From positions 1-57,167 of the forward strand of contig VERG01000010.1 in the NCBI GenBank assembly GCA_018882885.1: DNA of 57,167 nucleotides. Reading direction: 5' to 3'. Each line of letters begins with the position of its first letter. Within the stretch, counting starts at the first letter, position 1. The position numbers and the translations under genes are program-made. The stretch comes from Candidatus Nanopelagicaceae bacterium (lineage in GTDB: Bacteria; Actinomycetota; Actinomycetes; Nanopelagicales; Nanopelagicaceae). The notes beneath the pieces are model-generated. The model did not search any database. It was not told the origin of the DNA and saw nothing but the letters and a program-made list of their open reading frames with translations. This document shows positions 35,270-44,688 of the stretch, in pieces.

Positions 35270-36504
35270 TCAAACATCGCAACTTCCGAATACTTTTCTC
35301 AGCAAACTTCATCTCAAACATCGGTACATGGGCCCAAGGTGTGGCGCAGGCTTGGCTGATTCTCGAGCTCACTGATAGCGGTTCATATCTTGGCATCGTT
35401 ACCGCTCTGCAATTTGCCCCAGTGCTCTTCTTCAGCATCTCTGGCGGAAAAATCGCCGACAAATTTAATAAGAGAAAAGTTTTAATGCTCACCAACTTAA
35501 CTGGGGGGCTTTCGGCACTTTCAGTTGGAACATTGGTGCTGACAGACAACATAAAGATTTGGCATGTGATGTTTTTTGCCTTCACTTTGGGTATGGGTAA
35601 CGCCATCGATGCGCCGGTGCGACAGAGTTTTAATGTTGAAGTTGTTGGTAAAGATGATCTACCAAATGCTGTGGGCCTCAACTCTGCAAATTTCAATACT
35701 GGCCGACTTCTAGGCCCAGGTCTATCAGGGTTATTGATTGCCGCCTATGGCACCGGAGTTTCCTTTATTTTGAATGGCATTTCTTACCTGATTGTGATTA
35801 TCGCTCTATTAAATATTCGCGAATCTGATCTATTTATTGAAAAGCGTAATTCAACCTCAACCAAAGTAAGAGAGGCGATGCGTTATGTTGCCGCTCGTCC
35901 CGATATTTTGGCGGTCATGATTACTGTTTTCTTTGCCACCAGCTTTGGACTGAACTTCAATATTTTTAATACCATGATGGCCACTCAAGTATTTGATAAG
36001 AGCGCCGCTGAGTATGGAGCTCTGGGAAGTATTCTGGCGATTGGTTCACTCTCTGGTGCCATTATTTCGGCGCGGCTTGAGAAAAAACGTGGTCCCAGGT
36101 TTGTGATGAAGGGCTCAATGATTTTTAGCGCGTTACTTGTGATGGGAGCTTTTGCTCCCTCTTATCTGGTTTATGCAATCTTCCTGCCATTCATTGGTGG
36201 CGTTGCGTTATTAACTTTTATTGGTGCAAACACGATGGTGCAGATGCGCACCGACACTCAAATTCGTGGCCGAGTCATGGGAATTTATCTAACGGTTTTT
36301 CTTGGTGGAACTCCGATTGTTTCGCCTTTTATTGGATGGATGACACAAGAGATTGGAACCAGACCCACCATTGCAATCTGTGGCTCCATCTCATTGCTAG
36401 CCGCTTTAATTACCTACACGCAGTTCCATGACAAGGGTGAAGCTCCCGCCAGCGTTGCGGTAGAGGATGTTCTAGAGCCCGCTTACGAGGACAAAAAAGA
36501 CTAG
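35251..36504 (+). CDS. MFS transporter, EntS/MFS_3-like exporter
   Basis: A 417-residue major facilitator with 12 predicted helices. The N-terminus FKHRNFRILFSANFISNIGTWAQGVAQAWLI is the hallmark of the MFS_3 (enterobactin-exporter-like) group. The loop 2-3 motif is GGKIADKFNKRKVLM, and the second half contains IRGRVMGIYLTVFLGGTPIVSP. Substrate unknown. The acidic C-terminal tail PASVAVEDVLEPAYEDKKD is cytoplasmic. Confidence 0.85.
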   Translation: MGTLRSFKHRNFRILFSANFISNIGTWAQGVAQAWLILELTDSGSYLGIVTALQFAPVLFFSISGGKIADKFNKRKVLMLTNLTGGLSALSVGTLVLTDNIKIWHVMFFAFTLGMGNAIDAPVRQSFNVEVVGKDDLPNAVGLNSANFNTGRLLGPGLSGLLIAAYGTGVSFILNGISYLIVIIALLNIRESDLFIEKRNSTSTKVREAMRYVAARPDILAVMITVFFATSFGLNFNIFNTMMATQVFDKSAAEYGALGSILAIGSLSGAIISARLEKKRGPRFVMKGSMIFSALLVMGAFAPSYLVYAIFLPFIGGVALLTFIGANTMVQMRTDTQIRGRVMGIYLTVFLGGTPIVSPFIGWMTQEIGTRPTIAICGSISLLAALITYTQFHDKGEAPASVAVEDVLEPAYEDKKD

Positions 36505-36552
36505 GCTAAAAAGTATTGCCAAAGTAACGATTCTGCGGGTCTTGTAATTCAT

Positions 36553-37719
36553 TTATGCGGCCGCCTTTTTAGAGTTGGTGTGAGAGGGAACCAAGACAAC
36601 AATAACAAAGGCTAAGCCCACCAAGATTGGAACCAGTAGAAATCCATTTACGATGCCAAATCTGTCGGCGAGAAAACCTAGAAATAACGGGGATAGGCCG
36701 ATAGCGATACCGGCGCTGTAACTGGACTTACCCATCGCCAGATCTGGTTTATCAGGAGCAAAAGAGAGCAGGCGCAAAGAAGTTAATGCAAATTGCATTG
36801 AGGTGCCTAAACCAACAACAAACAAAGCGATGAATGAGGTAGCTGGTATTTCGGATATCCAGAACACCATAAAGCTGAAGCCTTGCAAGGCAATAATTCC
36901 TTTTAAGCGATTATCAATTCCAAGGGCGGGAAATATATAGGTGCCAAACCATCTGCCGAACAGCATCCCTAATGGGAAGGCCAAAACCAGAGTAGTTGAG
37001 GTCGCAGCTGATAATCCGGTTTTCTCTCGCAATAGTGCAGCGCCCCAAAAGGCGATTGCAAACTCGGCAGCGATAGTAAATAACAAACCAGTCCAACTCA
37101 ACCAATACTTAATTGAAAGTGAGCCGGTTTGCTTACCATCTTCATCTGGAATGTGCTCCGGATTGTGTTGTCTTCCAAGCAACAAATAAAGAATGATGGC
37201 AAAGGGTAAAGAGAGTAATAAACCTAAACGCCAACTAAATTGGGTACCAGCAATCATGCCGACGATGAAGTTACCTAGCAATACAAAAAATGAATTGACG
37301 CCGTTGGCTTGAGAAACTGCGCGGGCAGAGTTTTCTTTGTAATGAGCTGATAGATATGTAAATGAATTATTTACGGTCATAGACAGGCCGATTCCCGCGA
37401 TCAAGATTGCGGTGATAGTTTGCCAAGCATCAGGCAGAATTATGAAAGCTAGCGCTCCGATGTTGAAAACAGTTAGCCCTAACCAAATACTGCGATAGCG
37501 ACCAAATTTATGAACAACTGTAGAGTTGAGAAATCCCGCAATAATCGAGGCGATTCCAAGTGCGGTGCCATGCAAGCCGGCTACCGCAGCTGAGACACCT
37601 TGATCGGCGCGCAACAGTGGCAAAGCGGGACCAAAGCCACCCATAAATATGCCAAAAACACCGGTTTGTAGCGCGAGTAACCAAAAAACTTGATCCCGCT
37701 GATATTTGGTTGTATTCAA
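36553..37719 (-). CDS. MFS transporter
   Basis: A 388-residue major facilitator with 12 predicted helices. TM1 has LLALQTGVFGIFMGGFGPALPLL; the loop after TM2 is HKFGRYRSIWLG. It resembles the sugar/FucP-like subgroup only loosely, so no substrate is assigned. It starts with TTG at 37719, 10 bases after the serC stop on the same strand, and may be read through from serC. It converges with the MFS gene at 35251, leaving a 48-base gap with no clear terminator. Confidence 0.8.
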   Translation of the reverse strand: MNTTKYQRDQVFWLLALQTGVFGIFMGGFGPALPLLRADQGVSAAVAGLHGTALGIASIIAGFLNSTVVHKFGRYRSIWLGLTVFNIGALAFIILPDAWQTITAILIAGIGLSMTVNNSFTYLSAHYKENSARAVSQANGVNSFFVLLGNFIVGMIAGTQFSWRLGLLLSLPFAIILYLLLGRQHNPEHIPDEDGKQTGSLSIKYWLSWTGLLFTIAAEFAIAFWGAALLREKTGLSAATSTTLVLAFPLGMLFGRWFGTYIFPALGIDNRLKGIIALQGFSFMVFWISEIPATSFIALFVVGLGTSMQFALTSLRLLSFAPDKPDLAMGKSSYSAGIAIGLSPLFLGFLADRFGIVNGFLLVPILVGLAFVIVVLVPSHTNSKKAAA

Positions 37720-37729
37720 TGTTTTGCGA

Positions 37730-38863
<1,134 letters not shown>

Positions 38864-39568
38864 CTAAGGGTAGAGGCGTTGTAACTCCCAATTCTGGGTA
38901 CCGGCATCACGTGTAAACCGCAACCGATCATGCAATCTTGAGTACCTACCCTGCCAAAACTCAATACTTACTGGTCTTACCAAGAAACCTCCCCAATGCG
39001 GGGGCTTAGGAACGTTGCTGCCTTCCGGATAGAGCAAAGAGTATTTTTCCCAATTCTTTTCCAATTCAGCTCTTGATTCCAGTTTTTGAGATTGAGAGCT
39101 GGCCCAGGCACCAATCTGACTAGACCAAGGTCTTGTTGCAAAGTAGGTAGCAGAATCAATTTCAGAGATGCGCTCAGCTTTTCCTAAAACTATTACCTGT
39201 CGCTCCATTGCAAACCAAGGAAAGAGCAGAGAGACATTGGGATTCTCTTCTATCGCATTTGATTTACGAGAGTTGTAATTAGTAAAGAAGGTGAAACCTT
39301 CCTGAGTGACATCTTTTAATAGAACGGTTCGAGAGGTTGGAACTGCAACAGAAACAGTGGAGAGCACCATCGCGTTTGCTTCGACAATCACTGAGTTTTC
39401 AGTCGCCGCCTTTAGCCAAATTTGAAATTGGGTTATTGGTTCGGAAGCGATATCGGATTCAGAGAGTCCTGCCTCGCCATAAGAGCGGCGCATCGCGTTA
39501 ATCGCAGCTCGATCTAGGCCCAGGCCCTCATTCAAATTCTTGTCGCCCACGGATGTATCGAACCTCAC
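38864..39568 (-). CDS. pdxH: Pyridoxamine 5'-phosphate oxidase
   Basis: A 234-residue FMN enzyme producing pyridoxal phosphate. Diagnostic segments are MRRSYGEAGLSESDI, FTFFTNYNSRKSNAIEENP (FMN site), WSSQIGAWASSQS and PPHWGGFLVRPVSIEFWQGRYSRLHDR. The listed GTG start adds 25 residues before MRRSYGEAG; the ATG at 39493 is an alternative start. It is divergent from citrate synthase across about 70 bases. Confidence 0.93.
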   Translation of the reverse strand: MRFDTSVGDKNLNEGLGLDRAAINAMRRSYGEAGLSESDIASEPITQFQIWLKAATENSVIVEANAMVLSTVSVAVPTSRTVLLKDVTQEGFTFFTNYNSRKSNAIEENPNVSLLFPWFAMERQVIVLGKAERISEIDSATYFATRPWSSQIGAWASSQSQKLESRAELEKNWEKYSLLYPEGSNVPKPPHWGGFLVRPVSIEFWQGRYSRLHDRLRFTRDAGTQNWELQRLYP

Positions 39569-39636
39569 TTTAAGGGGTAGGGCATCTTGGAGTGAATTGG
39601 TTGGCGGCCTGTGTCCTTAGGGGCAGAATACGGCGC

Positions 39637-40752
39637 ATGGCAGATGACTTTAAACCCGGTCTTGAAGGCGTAATCGCATTTGAATCAGAGATTGCAGAAC
39701 CAGATAAAGAGGGAAGTGCGCTGCGTTATCGCGGCGTTGATATCGATGATCTAGTCGGTCGTGTCTCCTTCGGCAATGTTTGGGGTTTGTTGGTTGATGA
39801 TGAGTTCAATCCGGGACTTCCTGCCGCCGAACCTTTCCCAATTCCAATTCACTCCGGTGATGTACGTGTTGATGTGCAATCAGCGATTGCGATGCTTGCA
39901 CCAGCTTGGGGTTTGAAGCCACTCCTTGATATTTCAGATGAAGAGGCGCGCAGCAATTTAGCCCGCGTTTCAGTCATGCTTCTCTCTTATGTTGCGCAAT
40001 CAGCTCGCGGTACTTGGCAGCCGATGGTTCCACAATCAGAGGTTGATAAAGCACACACAGTTGTAGAGCGCATGATGATTCGCTGGAGAGGCGAACCAGA
40101 TCCAAAGCATGTTCGCGCCATAGATGCATACTTTGTTTCAGCTGCAGAACATGGAATGAATGCTTCAACCTTCACCGCACGTGTAATTGCTTCAACCGGT
40201 GCTGATGTTGCTGCATCAATTTCTGGTGCAATTGGTGCAATGTCTGGACCACTTCATGGTGGTGCGCCGTCACGTGTACTTCACATGATTGAAGAGGTTG
40301 AAAAACGCGGAGATGCACGCGCCTATGTAAAAGATTTGTTGGATAAAGGTGAGCGCTTGATGGGATTTGGGCACCGGGTCTATCGTGCACAAGATCCGCG
40401 CTCACGCACTTTGCGTCGTACCTGCGAAGAGCTTGGTGCACCACGTTATGAAGTAGCAAAAGCTTTGGAAGAAGCTGCACTTGCCGAGTTACGTGAGCGT
40501 CGACCAGATCGCGTTCTAGAAACAAATGTTGAGTTCTGGGCAGCTGTACTACTTGATTTCGCAGAGGTTCCTGCTCATATGTTCACACCAATGTTTACCT
40601 CTGCACGAACTGCAGGTTGGTCAGCACATATTCTCGAGCAAAAGCGCACCGGTCGTTTGATCCGTCCATCAGCTAGATACATTGGAAAGGCGCCGCGTAA
40701 GCCAGAAGATGTAAAGGGCTGGGATGCCAGCGTCCCAGGTGTTCATAAGTAG
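39637..40752 (+). CDS. citA: Citrate synthase (type 2, CitA-like)
   Basis: A 371-residue TCA-cycle enzyme. Catalytic histidines lie in GPLHGGAPSRV and GFGHRVYRAQDPR. At the third catalytic position, where classical enzymes read NVDF, this one has NVEFWAAVLLDFA. I recall the same Glu form in mycobacterial CitA, so it is probably a clade trait. ATG at 39637 (MADDFKPGLEG) is chosen over the TTG at 39592. A small hairpin TTCAGA/TCTGAA (40753-40768) follows the stop but has no T-run. Confidence 0.92.
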   Translation: MADDFKPGLEGVIAFESEIAEPDKEGSALRYRGVDIDDLVGRVSFGNVWGLLVDDEFNPGLPAAEPFPIPIHSGDVRVDVQSAIAMLAPAWGLKPLLDISDEEARSNLARVSVMLLSYVAQSARGTWQPMVPQSEVDKAHTVVERMMIRWRGEPDPKHVRAIDAYFVSAAEHGMNASTFTARVIASTGADVAASISGAIGAMSGPLHGGAPSRVLHMIEEVEKRGDARAYVKDLLDKGERLMGFGHRVYRAQDPRSRTLRRTCEELGAPRYEVAKALEEAALAELRERRPDRVLETNVEFWAAVLLDFAEVPAHMFTPMFTSARTAGWSAHILEQKRTGRLIRPSARYIGKAPRKPEDVKGWDASVPGVHK

Positions 40753-40844
40753 TTCAGAGCAATCTGAAAACTGGCGTGAAAAAAACAGGGTTTATAACAA
40801 AACTGTAAATCCCTAATTTTGCGGCGAGTACGCTCAAACTGCGC

Positions 40845-40873
40845 TTGACTGCCCGATTTGTACGGGTTGAAAT
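40845..40873 (+). promoter_or_regulatory. malE promoter
   Basis: TTGACT (40845-40850), a 17-base spacer and TGAAAT (40868-40873). It precedes a leader of about 40 bases that includes an inverted repeat and the strong ribosome site GGAGG before malE. It is the clearest -35/-10 pair in the 169-base gap after citrate synthase. Confidence 0.65.
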
Positions 40874-40881
40874 GGCCTCCT

Positions 40882-40900
40882 CTGTAACCCCTCGTTACAG
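40882..40900 (+). promoter_or_regulatory. Inverted repeat at the malE transcription start
   Basis: CTGTAAC and GTTACAG, perfect 7-base arms around CCCTC, starting 9 bases after the -10 element. The position at or just after the transcription start suits a repressor operator. It could also act as a stabilising 5' hairpin in the mRNA. Confidence 0.55.
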
Positions 40901-40921
40901 ATACTTCCATGGAGGAAATTA

Positions 40922-42178
40922 ATGAAGCAGAAATTCTTTAAGGGTTTCGCTGTCGCAGCCGTTGCAGCTCTTGCTGCCGGACTTGCTGTGACACCTGCAC
41001 AAGCCAACAAGAATATTGTGGTCTGGGCGGATGAAACCCGTGGTCCAAACCTTGTTAAGACTCTTGCAGCAAAGAGTGACTGGGTCTCTGGCTACACAAT
41101 CACCGTAAAATCATTTGCAAACTTTGATGCGCTTAAGGATGCAATTGATAAGGCAACCGCAACCACTGGTCCAGATATCGTGGTCGGTGCAAATGACTGG
41201 GTTGCAACACTTGCTAAGAACGGCAAGCTTGCTCCGCTAACACTTACCGCTTCACAGCGTGCCCGATTCTCAGCATCACAGTTCTATGATCTTTCATACA
41301 AGAAGAAGTTGTATGGAATTCCAGTTGACGTAAACAACGTCGCAATGATCTACAACACCAAGCTAGTGACAACTGCGCCAAAGACTTTTGGTGACATGGT
41401 TGATTACTACAAGGCAAACAAGACCTCTAAGAGCCTAAAGGCCGGTCTATGCGTTGCAGGTGGCGGTATGTCATGGGGAGCTCACTCAGTGTTCTCAGCT
41501 CTAGGCGCCAACGCTTACTACTTCAATTCAAATGGTGCGATTAACAAGTCACAGTCATTTAATCCAAATGAATTTGGCCGCAATGTTAAGCAGTACCTAA
41601 TGGATGGCAAGAAGAGCAATGGCTTCTTCCCAGCAACAGACACTGGATGTAAGGACAACTTCCTTGCTGGAACAGTTCCATTTGCAATTATTGGAAACTG
41701 GGAGTGGGAAGATTACAAGGCAAAGGGATTCACAATGAATCTAATGCCAGTTCCAGGTGTTAAGGCTGGAGATCCAGGAAAGGCATTCGGATCAGTTTCC
41801 GGAGCCCTCCTAACAACATTCGCCGCATCTAATGGAGTTGAAGCTGCTGCTAAGTCACTTCTTGTTGACTTCTTCGGTTCAACCGCTGGACAGGTTGCTT
41901 ATCAGAAGTTTGAAAAGCGTCCACCAGCTGAAAAGGGTGCTGCAAGCGATGCATCTGTAACCGATGGTCAGAAGGGCTTTGGCGCATCTGCTGCAGCTGC
42001 GAGCGTTCCTCAGGTTGGAGCAATTCTTAACGGTGCTTCAGGTAGCAAGAGCTACTGGGATTCAGCACCTGCTTACTGGACCGCTGTACTTGTCGATGGC
42101 AAGGATGCAGTGACAGAGGCTAAGAAATTGGCTGCGATCTGGCGTACCAACCTCAGAGGTGCAGCTAACGACATCTAG
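40922..42178 (+). CDS. malE: Maltose/maltodextrin-binding protein of an ABC importer
   Basis: A 418-residue extracytoplasmic solute-binding protein, cluster B MalE type. Sec signal peptide with cleavage after TPAQA (about residue 28); there is no lipobox cysteine, unusual for a Gram-positive-type binding protein. Core motifs are VVWADETRG, GPDIVVGANDWVATLAKNGKL, YGIPVDVNNVAMIYNTKLV and VPFAIIGNWEWEDYK. The codon pattern (AAG, CTT) suggests high expression. SD GGAGG 8 bases before ATG. It is separated from malF by a terminator, which should make MalE more abundant than the permease. Confidence 0.9.
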   Translation: MKQKFFKGFAVAAVAALAAGLAVTPAQANKNIVVWADETRGPNLVKTLAAKSDWVSGYTITVKSFANFDALKDAIDKATATTGPDIVVGANDWVATLAKNGKLAPLTLTASQRARFSASQFYDLSYKKKLYGIPVDVNNVAMIYNTKLVTTAPKTFGDMVDYYKANKTSKSLKAGLCVAGGGMSWGAHSVFSALGANAYYFNSNGAINKSQSFNPNEFGRNVKQYLMDGKKSNGFFPATDTGCKDNFLAGTVPFAIIGNWEWEDYKAKGFTMNLMPVPGVKAGDPGKAFGSVSGALLTTFAASNGVEAAAKSLLVDFFGSTAGQVAYQKFEKRPPAEKGAASDASVTDGQKGFGASAAAASVPQVGAILNGASGSKSYWDSAPAYWTAVLVDGKDAVTEAKKLAAIWRTNLRGAANDI

Positions 42179-42217
42179 TCGTTGGTAAGACTCTGGGAGA
42201 TTTTCCAGATTAGAAGT

Positions 42218-42251
42218 GAACTGACGTGGTTTATTTAAGCCACGTCAGTTC
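42218..42251 (+). terminator. Intergenic terminator/attenuator between malE and malF
   Basis: A perfect 12-bp stem, GAACTGACGTGG with its complement, around a 10-base AT-rich loop, followed by CTTTTATACTTTTATTC. It has the form of an intrinsic terminator. Partial read-through would lower malF-malG expression relative to malE. Confidence 0.88.
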
Positions 42252-42270
42252 CTTTTATACTTTTATTCAC

Positions 42271-42292
42271 ATTAATCGAAAATTAATCGAAA
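42271..42292. repeat. Exact 11-base tandem repeat before malF
   Basis: ATTAATCGAAA occurs twice head-to-tail without mismatch, between the terminator and the malF ribosome site (AGGTG at 42294-42298). The 11-base period is about one helical turn, which suits side-by-side protein binding, but slippage-generated duplication is equally possible. Confidence 0.8.
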
Positions 42293-42304
42293 TAGGTGAA
42301 CCAA

Positions 42305-43840
42305 GTGTTATCGGGATTGATTAGAGGCAAGGTAGCGCTCTTCATAAAGATTGCGCTAGTTGCTCTGTCTACCGCTGTTTTGTTGACCTTAAGCCAAAGC
42401 GCTTTTGCTAAAGGCGAGTATGTAATCGCAGGTTTTCTATTTATTGTTATTTTGCTAATCAATTACACCTATTTCAGTAAACGCACTGTTCCGCTCAAAT
42501 TTTTCTTACCTGGCATTATTTTGTTGGCCGCTTTTGTTCTTACTCCGATTCTTTATACCCTGGTGATGTCCACCTATAACTACAAAACCGGTAACTACAT
42601 CAGTAAAGAAGAAGCACTGAGTCGAATTCAAGCACTAGCCCTTGAGCCAGATGCGAACGCCTCAGCATTTGATATTGTCGTGGGAGAGTTTCAATCCACT
42701 CCCGCAATCTTGGTCTCTGATATCAATAACAACTCCTACTTCATCTCGACTCCAAAAGAGAAAATTGCATTAGATGCCACAAAGGTTGAGATCGATGAGT
42801 ATCAGGTAGCTCAAAGTGCAGAGGGTTTTACCGCACTTGAATCAGGTGACATATCCTCTAGCGCTGCCGCCAAAAAACGTTACTTTTTTGATGGTACATA
42901 TTTCATCGTCGTAGAGAATTTAAATGTCGGAGCGGTATTTCGCCAATCACTTGAGTATCTGCCCGAACAGGATGTTTTCCGCAGTTTGATAACTGGCGAT
43001 ATCTATCGTGATAACAACAATGGTAATTATGTGAATGAAAATAACCAAGATGATTTCCTTGAGCCAGGCTGGCGTGATCCCAGCTGGCTAACCAATTACA
43101 TTAGGTTGTTTAATGATGAACGGGTTAGAGATCCACTAATCTCGGTATTTATCTGGACCGTTGTATTTGCAACTTTAACGGTGCTTACGCAATTTGCCTT
43201 TGGTTTGCTGCTGGCTTTGGCATTAAACAAGCCGATTCGAGGTCGACGCATATATCGATCGATTTTGGTGCTGCCTTATGCGATGCCGAGCGTTATGTCG
43301 ATCTTAATTTGGGGCGGTATGTTCAATACCGAGTTTGGTGCGATTAACGAGATTTTGGGTAGGGATATCGCTTGGTTCCAAGACCCCACCTTCGCTCGGG
43401 TAGCGGTTATTTTGGTAAACCTTTGGCTTGGTTTCCCTTACTTCTATTTGGTTTCTAGCGGTTCCTTGCAGGCTATTCCAAGTGAGTTGCTTGAGGCGGC
43501 TGCCATAGATGGAGCAAATCCGCGACAGATTTTCCGGAAAGTTACTCTGCCATTACTGCTTCAGATTCTCTCTCCGTTGTTAATCGCTTCCTTTGCCTTC
43601 AACTTTAACAACTTTAATCTCATCTACCTGTTGACAGGTGGTGGACCGCGAAATCAATTAGATGGTGAGATAGCAGGCGCAACCGATATCTTGATTAGCT
43701 ACACCTATCAAATTGCTTTCGGAAACAATCTGCAGGATTTAGGTTTGGCAAGTGCAATATCTGTTTTGATCTTTTTCTTGGTTGCCTCAATCTCTCTTTA
43801 TGGTGTGCGCAAATCTAAGGTTTTGGAGAGTTTCTCATGA
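42305..43840 (+). CDS. malF: Maltodextrin ABC transporter permease MalF
   Basis: A 511-residue inner-membrane permease. Like E. coli MalF it has several N-terminal helices and a large extracytoplasmic domain (about residues 80-270) before the core. The cytoplasmic EAA loop EAAAIDGANPRQIFRKVTLPLL contacts the ATPase. The start is the GTG at 42305, because AGGTG lies at proper distance from it; the GTG at 42296 is part of that ribosome site. It overlaps malG by 4 bases. Confidence 0.9.
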   Translation: MLSGLIRGKVALFIKIALVALSTAVLLTLSQSAFAKGEYVIAGFLFIVILLINYTYFSKRTVPLKFFLPGIILLAAFVLTPILYTLVMSTYNYKTGNYISKEEALSRIQALALEPDANASAFDIVVGEFQSTPAILVSDINNNSYFISTPKEKIALDATKVEIDEYQVAQSAEGFTALESGDISSSAAAKKRYFFDGTYFIVVENLNVGAVFRQSLEYLPEQDVFRSLITGDIYRDNNNGNYVNENNQDDFLEPGWRDPSWLTNYIRLFNDERVRDPLISVFIWTVVFATLTVLTQFAFGLLLALALNKPIRGRRIYRSILVLPYAMPSVMSILIWGGMFNTEFGAINEILGRDIAWFQDPTFARVAVILVNLWLGFPYFYLVSSGSLQAIPSELLEAAAIDGANPRQIFRKVTLPLLLQILSPLLIASFAFNFNNFNLIYLLTGGGPRNQLDGEIAGATDILISYTYQIAFGNNLQDLGLASAISVLIFFLVASISLYGVRKSKVLESFS

Positions 43841-44688
43841 CCCGTTGGTTGAAGGAAAATTTATGGCGTCACATTACCGGTGTTGTTATGTGTCTATTTG
43901 CATTGTTCCCCTTGTACTTGGTGGTGCTTTCCTCATTTAATGAATCTGGAAGTTTGCAGGTTTCATCCTTTTATCCAAAGGATATTTCCTTTGCTAATTA
44001 TCAAGTGTTATTTAATGATGAGAGAATTCCATATCTAACCTGGATGAAAAACTCATTAATAATCTCAGGTTTTGTCGCAATGACATCTGTAATTATCGGC
44101 GCTGCATCAGCCTTTGCTTTTAGCCGCTTGAAGTTCCAAGGCAAGAGATTTGGAATTCAACTTCTGTTGTTGATCCAAATGTTCCCAGCCATCTTGGCGC
44201 TTTCTGCCTTATATGTAATCATGGAGCGGGTTTACAAATTTGCTCCTGGCCTGGGCATTGGTACTCAAGCTGGTTTGATTTTGGTGTACCTCGGTGGCGC
44301 TATGGGCGTGAATATTTGGCTTCTCAAAGGCTTTGTTGATTCGATTCCTGCAGAGCTTGATGAAGCGGCAAAGATTGATGGCGCTAGCGCCATGCAAACT
44401 TATTGGCAGATCTTTGTGCCGCTGGCAGCGCCAGTACTAGCCGTGGTTTCTCTGCTTAGCTTCATCGGCACCTTCAATGAGTTCATCTTGGCCCGCTTAT
44501 TTTTGATTGAGGTTGAGACCCGAACCGTTGCAGTAGGTTTACAGCAGTTTATTGGTGGACAGTTCTCAGAGAACTGGGGACCTTTTGCCGCGGGTTCAAT
44601 AATCGCCTCAATCCCTATTGTTGTTATCTTCCTCAGTTTGCAGAAGTACATCGTAAGCGGCTTAACCGCAGGTTCTGTAAAAGGTTAA
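43837..44688 (+). CDS. malG: Maltodextrin ABC transporter permease MalG
   Basis: A 283-residue permease with six predicted helices. EAA motif DEAAKIDGASAMQTYWQIFVP. C-terminal VIFLSLQKYIVSGLTAGSVKG is the typical MalG end that reaches the ATPase dimer. Coupled to malF by ATGA and to the secreted GH13 gene by TAATG. No ATP-binding subunit (MalK/MsmK) follows. Confidence 0.92.
   Translation: MTRWLKENLWRHITGVVMCLFALFPLYLVVLSSFNESGSLQVSSFYPKDISFANYQVLFNDERIPYLTWMKNSLIISGFVAMTSVIIGAASAFAFSRLKFQGKRFGIQLLLLIQMFPAILALSALYVIMERVYKFAPGLGIGTQAGLILVYLGGAMGVNIWLLKGFVDSIPAELDEAAKIDGASAMQTYWQIFVPLAAPVLAVVSLLSFIGTFNEFILARLFLIEVETRTVAVGLQQFIGGQFSENWGPFAAGSIIASIPIVVIFLSLQKYIVSGLTAGSVKG

Noticed and set aside
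36505-36552. Terminator between the two convergent MFS genes
   Set aside because: No stem of useful length is visible in the 48 bases.
40172-40525. 117-codon minus-strand frame inside citrate synthase
   Set aside because: Shadow frame; Leu/His/Gln-rich composition typical of the antisense of a coding region, and no start context.
40753-40768. Hairpin TTCAGA/TCTGAA after citrate synthase as a terminator
   Set aside because: Six-base AT-rich stem without a T-run; mentioned with the gene but not called.
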